NCBI GenBank assembly: GCA_041660405.1
Contig: JBAZWL010000016.1
Span: forward strand, 41,088 to 105,087
Source: Taibaiella sp041660405
Lineage (GTDB): Bacteria > Bacteroidota > Bacteroidia > Chitinophagales > Chitinophagaceae
Direction: 5' to 3'
DNA: 64,000 nt
A program made the translations under genes and the position numbers. Of this stretch, positions 62,675 to 64,000 are shown in pieces; position 1 is the first letter of the stretch, and every line of letters starts with the position of its first letter. The notes under the pieces were generated by a model. The model was not told where the DNA came from. It made no database searches and saw only the letters and a program-made list of their open reading frames with translations.

Positions 62675-63137
62675 CAAGGTTGAATATGAACGGAGGTTAT
62701 TGACGGTTCAGGGCTGGCTTATTGAAGGTAGCCAGTATGCCCTTATCCTTAAAAACATAGTTGATCAGGGTTGGTGCAAGGATAGAGAAGCAAAAAGAAT
62801 GATCGCCAAGGCCCGGAATAAATGGATTGATTATGAAGATGAGAACCAGGAAAAGAAAAAGAGATTTAAGATTCAGGAACTTAAGCATTTAAAGCGTTCG
62901 CTTGCAGCTCAATATAAAGGTACACCTGAAGGAATAAAAGCGATCCTCGCTGTTGAAAAGGAAATTATCAAGCTGGAGGGATTATCGGCGGTTAAGAAAA
63001 TCGAGGTGGCGGGCGATGATGATAAACCACCTATACAGATCAAACACACGAAATCCAATGTAGATTATACAAAGTTGTCTAAAGAGGTTTTACTTGCGAT
63101 AGTGGCCGCACGAAAAACATTACAGGATGAATCATGA
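62661..63137 (+). CDS. terminase small subunit-like protein
   Basis: 158 residues. N-terminal helices (VQGWLIEGSQYALILKNIVD, DREAKRMIAKARNKWIDYED) look like the HTH DNA-recognition part of small terminases, followed by a helical oligomerisation region and a flexible end. The position, directly before and overlapping the large subunit (ATGA), supports the call. It should recognise the packaging site. Confidence 0.72.
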   Translation: MPKTDKVEYERRLLTVQGWLIEGSQYALILKNIVDQGWCKDREAKRMIAKARNKWIDYEDENQEKKKRFKIQELKHLKRSLAAQYKGTPEGIKAILAVEKEIIKLEGLSAVKKIEVAGDDDKPPIQIKHTKSNVDYTKLSKEVLLAIVAARKTLQDES

Positions 63138-64000
63138 GCATAGCCGAAACAGAAATACTCCAACAGCCACTACCAGAAGAAGAATTCCCTCTTATTTTAG
63201 ATCCTGATCAGGCAGCTGCTCAACTTTGCCTTAATGAACTTTCATACTTTGTAAAAGAATTTTGGGATGAAATTGTTCCAAATTCATTAGTTTGGAATTG
63301 GCACATGGATGTGCTGTGTGATGAAATACAGGCAATTGATGAACGTGTTTTTAAACGCCAGGATAAATTAAATGACCTGATCATCAATGTACCACCAGGC
63401 ACTTCAAAAACCAAAATAGTTTCGGTTATGGCAACGGCATGGGAGTTCGCCCGTATGCCGGAAATTAAAGTATTCGTTGGCTCGTATTCAGATAGTGCCG
63501 TTTCCGGTATGGCAGATGATATCCGACGCCTTATGAAATCAGTAAAGTACCGGACCTACTTTCCGAAAACCAATATTCGTAAGGATGCGGATTCACTGCA
63601 CAACTTCAAGACAACACTCAACGGGGAGTTTTATGCTTTTACTATCAGTGGTACGATTACCAGTAAGCATGCCGACATACTGAAGGTAGATGATCCAATG
63701 AACCCTAAACAGGCAGTATCCGCAGCTGAAATATTATCAACAAATACGTTTTTTGATAAAACACTACCATCCCGTAAGGTTGATAAAGCTGTAACACCTA
63801 CGATATTGATCATGCAGCGTCTTTCTACACAAGATCCTACAGGTCACCTGTTGGAAAAGAAAGGCTCTGAGATACGCCATGTTTGCTTACCGGCCACACT
63901 ATCCGATAATGTGAAACCGGCTGAATACAGAAAGTTCTATATCAACGGCTACCTGGATCCGCTAAGGCTCGGTGAAAAAGTAGTGCGTGAAGCGCGTATT
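63134..64000 (+). CDS. terminase large subunit, N-terminal part (runs off the window)
   Basis: At least 289 residues, open to the last base. ATP-binding Walker A is NVPPGTSKTK (residues 85-94), Walker B is ILKVDDPM (Asp186-Asp187), and the core has VFVGSYSDSAVSGMADDIRR. The C-terminal nuclease domain lies outside. It powers DNA packaging into the procapsid. Motifs match the TerL/Terminase_6 type of tailed phages. Confidence 0.93.
   Translation, partial: MSIAETEILQQPLPEEEFPLILDPDQAAAQLCLNELSYFVKEFWDEIVPNSLVWNWHMDVLCDEIQAIDERVFKRQDKLNDLIINVPPGTSKTKIVSVMATAWEFARMPEIKVFVGSYSDSAVSGMADDIRRLMKSVKYRTYFPKTNIRKDADSLHNFKTTLNGEFYAFTISGTITSKHADILKVDDPMNPKQAVSAAEILSTNTFFDKTLPSRKVDKAVTPTILIMQRLSTQDPTGHLLEKKGSEIRHVCLPATLSDNVKPAEYRKFYINGYLDPLRLGEKVVREARI

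Larger units (their letters stand above)
33016..64000. mobile_element. temperate prophage, left end and early to packaging region (right end outside window)
   Basis: Lysogeny operon on the minus strand, CI-like repressor with operators, then a plus-strand string of recombination, replication and small genes with frequent 1-4 base overlaps, ending in terminase genes. The left boundary is the tRNA fragment. No integrase, portal, capsid, tail or lysis gene is present up to base 64000, so these and the intact tRNA should lie to the right. Nearly all genes are intact, so the element may be functional. Confidence 0.93.

Overview
The window comes from a Bacteroidota genome, probably the family Chitinophagaceae. 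Supporting signs are type IX secretion (T9SS) sorting domains of both A and B type, an ECF sigma factor with a zinc-finger anti-sigma partner, a 7TMR-DISM histidine kinase, a PorT-like outer-membrane barrel and promoter boxes of the TAnnTTTG kind. The family is inferred from protein style, not from a marker gene. A run of 64 N marks an assembly gap at 19305-19368.

Positions 1 to about 32970 are ordinary chromosome: the end of an M1 aminopeptidase, a RelE/ParE-type toxin-antitoxin pair, the sigma/anti-sigma pair, GNAT, alpha/beta hydrolase, CBS and ABC-ATPase genes, an EnvC-like murein hydrolase activator, a CDP-sugar/KDO surface-polysaccharide stretch (rfbF, rfbG, kdsA, FkbM, glycosyltransferase) with miaE, a T9SS type B surface protein, a minus-strand metabolic cluster (PaaK-like ligase, deoC, SPOR protein, M20 amidohydrolase), three tandem secreted surface proteins, an eight-copy 22-bp tandem repeat, a response regulator, a sensor kinase, and a ThiF-like/acyltransferase-like pair.

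At 32974-33015 lies the 3' part of a CAU-anticodon tRNA gene on the minus strand, cut at the anticodon loop. It looks like one end of an integrated element. From there to the right edge the sequence is a temperate prophage, still open at 64000. It has a leftward lysogeny operon headed by a CI-like repressor with palindromic operators (33104-35578), then a long rightward transcript. That transcript carries a RecT/RecE-like recombination module with a DEDDh exonuclease and NinB-like protein, an acyl carrier protein, a large ParB-like protein with a cysteine cluster, HTH/HNH paralogues, an SNF2 helicase, a replication initiator and DnaB, many small unknown genes, several PD-(D/E)XK nucleases, a J-domain protein, a KTSC protein and a PAPS-reductase-like protein. 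It ends in small and large terminase subunits. No integrase, portal, capsid, tail or lysis gene is in view.

The most interesting part is 57397-61596: a PAPS-reductase-like PP-loop protein, a lone opposite-strand two-TM protein, a ParB-like protein and an ABC-ATPase fused to a GNAT domain with Mom-like features, just before the packaging genes. I read it as a candidate DNA-modification and host-interaction cassette. This is inference from motifs and context.
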